64,000 nucleotides of DNA from Novosphingobium sp. (GTDB lineage Bacteria; Pseudomonadota; Alphaproteobacteria; Sphingomonadales; Sphingomonadaceae): positions 1,674,001-1,738,000 of the forward strand of contig NZ_JBCNLP010000001.1 in assembly GCF_039595395.1 (NCBI RefSeq), written 5' to 3'. Under the pieces are notes generated by a model. That model did no database searches. It was not told the origin of the DNA and saw only the letters and a program-made list of their open reading frames with translations. The translations under genes were made by a program, and so were the position numbers. Positions 61,583-64,000 of the stretch are shown here, in pieces. Every line of letters starts with the position of its first letter. The stretch's first letter is position 1.

Positions 61583-62491
61583 ATGAACCGTCGAGAAACA
61601 TTGCAAGCTATAGGTGCGGCTGGCCTGCTGGCTTCGGCTGGCTCAGCATTGGCAGCTGAGCGGCGTCAGCCCTGGGGTGTCCAATTGTTCACCGTCCTGG
61701 CTCTCCTGGAAAAGGATTTCGCTGGAACGCTGCGCCAATTGGCCGCTCTGGGCTATCGCGAGGTCGAGACCATCGGCAGCTTCGGCCGTCCGCCCGCCGA
61801 ATTGCGTGCGCTCTTTGAGGGCTGCGGTCTGATTTCCCCATCACAGCATATCGCGCCCGACGATGTCTATGCTTCCTTCGCAGCCTGGACCCGGCGCGAG
61901 ATCACCACGGACCAAAACCGCGCCAACTATCTGGCCGCCTTCACGCAGGAGCGCACGCTTTCCATTGTGGAAGACGCTATCGTCAAGGCCCATGCGCTTG
62001 GCCAGCGCTATGTCGTCTGGCCGATCCTGTTCAAAGAGCAGATGGCCAGCCGCCCGATGCTCGACGGCTGGCTGAAGCTGTTCAACACGGCAGGCGACAT
62101 GTGCGCGAAGGCGGGTCTGGTCTTTGCCTATCACAACCATGCGCGTGAATTTGCGAAGCTGGGCAACGATCTGATTTACGATCTGATCCTGGCCAACACC
62201 AATCCGCGCACCGTGCAGCTGGAGCTGGATTTCTACTGGATCACACAGGCCCATGGCGACCCGTTCGCCTATCTGGAGCGTAACAAGGGCCGGTATTTTG
62301 GCTGCCATGTGAAGGACATGTCGGCCACTGGCGATTTCGCCACCGTCGGGCAGGGGACCTTGCCCTTGCCGCGTCTGCTCTCTGCGGCGCGTGCTGCCGG
62401 CGTGAAGCATTTTTATGTCGAATATGATCGCTCTGACGATCCGATGGGCGCCATCACCGACAGCATTGCCTACCTGAAACGCCAGGGCTGA
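61583..62491 (+). CDS. Tat-exported sugar phosphate isomerase/epimerase-like TIM-barrel protein
   Basis: A 302-residue protein. The leader MNRRETLQAIGAAGLLASAGSALAAE has a twin-arginine motif. The remainder is an AP-endonuclease-2/xylose-isomerase-like barrel (PF01261 type): WGVQLFTVLALLEKDFAGTLRQLAALGYREVETIG at the start, VFAYHNHAREF (metal His), QLELDFYWITQAHGDP and CHVKDMS, the latter two carrying the Glu/Asp and His ligands. Members interconvert ketoses, inosose or related keto sugars. GGGGAGG before the ATG at 61583 fixes the start. It precedes a GH3 gene by about 110 bases on the same strand, so both may act on liberated sugars. Confidence 0.85.
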   Translation: MNRRETLQAIGAAGLLASAGSALAAERRQPWGVQLFTVLALLEKDFAGTLRQLAALGYREVETIGSFGRPPAELRALFEGCGLISPSQHIAPDDVYASFAAWTRREITTDQNRANYLAAFTQERTLSIVEDAIVKAHALGQRYVVWPILFKEQMASRPMLDGWLKLFNTAGDMCAKAGLVFAYHNHAREFAKLGNDLIYDLILANTNPRTVQLELDFYWITQAHGDPFAYLERNKGRYFGCHVKDMSATGDFATVGQGTLPLPRLLSAARAAGVKHFYVEYDRSDDPMGAITDSIAYLKRQG

Positions 62492-62604
62492 CCGTAACCG
62501 CGAACTTGGGCTTGCCGCGCCATGGGGCATTTGACGCAGGCCAGTTGAGTTGACAATTCAACTAAATTTTCTCCTAATTGTTTTATCAAGTCTTGGAGTC
62601 CCTG

Positions 62605-64000
62605 ATGCGCTTTTCCAGTCCTCGCCCTTTATGCCGGACCTCGCGACTGCTCGGCTGTGTCGCTGCCGCGCCGGTGGCACTGGCACTGCTGTCGGGCTCG
62701 GCTCTGGCACAGGCTCCCACCACTGAGAGCGCGACCGACACCCGCGCTGCGGCGTTGGTGGCACGCATGACCTCAGCGGAAAAGATCGAGATGATCCGGG
62801 GCGTGCAGGAAGGTCCCGTCACCGATCAGGGCGAGGCGGGCTATCTGGGCGGTATTGCGCGCCTTGGCATTCCCGCGCTGCGCATGGCCGATGGCCCTCC
62901 CGGCGTGCTGACGCGTGAGCCTTCCATTGCTCCGCCCGCCACCATGGCGCTGGCCGCCACCTTCAGCCGCGCCGATGCGCAGGCCAACGGGCAGGTCATC
63001 GCGAAAGAGGCGCAGCGGCTGGGCGTGGATGTGGTGCTTGAGCCCTTCATCAACATTCTGCGCGACACGGCGGTGGGGCGCGGCTGGAACACCTTTGGCG
63101 AGGATCCTTTCCTCTCGGGCAAAATGGGCGCCGCGCAGGTTGAAGGCATTCAGAACGAAGGCGTGATGGCGCAGGCCAAGCATTTCGTCGGCTATGACAA
63201 CACCGGCTACAATATGGTGGCCGACGATCAGACGCTGCATGAAGTCTATCTGGCGCCGTTTCAGGATGTGGTCGATGCCGGCGTGTCCTCGATCATGTGC
63301 GCCTACAACAAGGTGGGTGGTCAGTTCGCCTGCGGCAATCACAAGCTGCTGACCGACCAGTTGCGCGGCGAGATGGGCTTCAAGGGTTATGTCACCTCCG
63401 ACTGGGGCGGCGCGCACAAACCGCAGGATGTGACGGCGGGACTGGACATGGAGATGCCCGGCCTGATGCCCAAGGGCAGCCCGTGGCTGACCATCACCCG
63501 CTCTTATTTCGATGGCGATAAGGCTCCCATCGCACCGCTGACCATGGATATGTCGGTACTGGGCTATGTCTTCAGCCGGGCGATGCCCGAGGACAGCACA
63601 CCGGCAACGGCGGCGGGCGGCAGCGCGCGCGCGGCGGCCATGCATGGTCAGTTTCCTGACGATCCCGCGCCGATCAACATGGCTACGGCCCTGTCGCGCG
63701 GGCTGGTGAGCCAGAAGGCGGTCGATCAGGCGGCCTATCGCGTGCTGCATGAAATGAACCGCTTCGGCTATCTGGACGGCAAGACCCACCAGCCGACCCA
63801 TCTGGCCCCCGCGCCCGAAAGCGAGGCCATCATCGTCAAAACGGCGCGTGATGCGGCGGTTCTGCTCAAGAATGAGGGCGGTATCCTGCCCTTGACCCCG
63901 TCGGATATGGATGGACTGGCGCTGGTGGGGCCGGGCGCCAATCAGGTGGTGGCGCTGGGCATCAATGCCGAGCATTCGCTGGGCATCGTTGCGACCCAGC
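62605..64000 (+). CDS. GH3 beta-glucosidase (5' part; runs off the window)
   Basis: 465 residues are present and the frame is still open at the right edge. A signal peptide ends SGSALAQA near residue 36. The GH3 N-terminal barrel follows: LRMADGPPG, FGEDPFL, AKHFVGYD (Lys192-His193 bind the substrate) and VTSDWGG, where Asp266 is the catalytic nucleophile. The start of the second GH3 domain (AAVLLKNEGGILPL) is also visible. Bacterial enzymes of this type have about 750-850 residues, so some 300 are missing. It should release glucose or a related sugar from beta-linked oligosaccharides in the periplasm. The ATG has GGAG eight bases upstream. Confidence 0.92.
   Translation, partial: MRFSSPRPLCRTSRLLGCVAAAPVALALLSGSALAQAPTTESATDTRAAALVARMTSAEKIEMIRGVQEGPVTDQGEAGYLGGIARLGIPALRMADGPPGVLTREPSIAPPATMALAATFSRADAQANGQVIAKEAQRLGVDVVLEPFINILRDTAVGRGWNTFGEDPFLSGKMGAAQVEGIQNEGVMAQAKHFVGYDNTGYNMVADDQTLHEVYLAPFQDVVDAGVSSIMCAYNKVGGQFACGNHKLLTDQLRGEMGFKGYVTSDWGGAHKPQDVTAGLDMEMPGLMPKGSPWLTITRSYFDGDKAPIAPLTMDMSVLGYVFSRAMPEDSTPATAAGGSARAAAMHGQFPDDPAPINMATALSRGLVSQKAVDQAAYRVLHEMNRFGYLDGKTHQPTHLAPAPESEAIIVKTARDAAVLLKNEGGILPLTPSDMDGLALVGPGANQVVALGINAEHSLGIVATQ

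Overview
The window looks like chromosomal DNA of a sphingomonad (Novosphingobium/Sphingobium-like alphaproteobacterium). The grounds are GC-rich coding DNA, many TonB-dependent receptors (five-residue aromatic C-terminal strands, large plug and barrel proteins), a sphingomonad-type integrase remnant, and typical gene families (retropepsin-like protease, GT39 transferase, OGT-like TPR glycosyltransferase, DUF1348). This is inference from gene content; no rRNA or tRNA gene was seen.

Layout. 0-2 kb: start of a DUF1348 gene with a perfect 12-bp palindrome in its promoter, a frame-disrupted retropepsin-like gene and an AT-rich gap. 1.9-5.2 kb: a minus-strand set of porin, ProX-like tRNA deacylase and MFS carrier. 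5.3-11.4 kb: a five-gene block (GntR regulator, FAD amine oxidase, MFS carrier, DapA-family lyase, PuuC-like aldehyde dehydrogenase) whose base and codon use look like Pseudomonas; it seems to be acquired and carries a 16-G run. 11.6-19.6 kb: EamA carrier, two membrane diguanylate cyclases, an SDR with a divergent LysR gene, and a GT39 membrane glycosyltransferase. 19.7-23.6 kb: a HutC-type repressor divergent from three genes matching the enzymes of the beta-hydroxyaspartate cycle (aldolase, iminosuccinate reductase, dehydratase), with two operator-like palindromes between them but no aminotransferase. 24-27 kb: PiuC hydroxylase and siderophore receptor. 27-31 kb: OGT-like transferase, tautomerase, membrane protein. 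31-34 kb: a gene-poor, less GC-rich stretch with small or orphan genes, an integrase remnant and a 12-bp tandem repeat. 34-39 kb: patatin, AraC regulator and DMT carrier.

39-61 kb holds three operons built on one plan: a TonB-dependent receptor, a phosphoesterase (calcineurin-like or 2H), often an MFS carrier, and a dedicated regulator (a tandem double TetR, a ROK protein, a TetR). They suggest binding, uptake and cleavage of a phosphoester nutrient. An M23 peptidase and an HSL-type esterase lie among them. Short G/C runs lie in the control region of one operon and at the start codon of another receptor, where they put the gene out of frame. The window ends with a Tat-exported TIM-barrel isomerase and a truncated GH3 beta-glucosidase.

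The most unexpected structure is a 63-bp dispersed element present in at least 11 copies, all in the same orientation, mostly just behind the 3' ends of genes, with conserved ends, exact length and a variable centre. It is absent from the Pseudomonas-like block.
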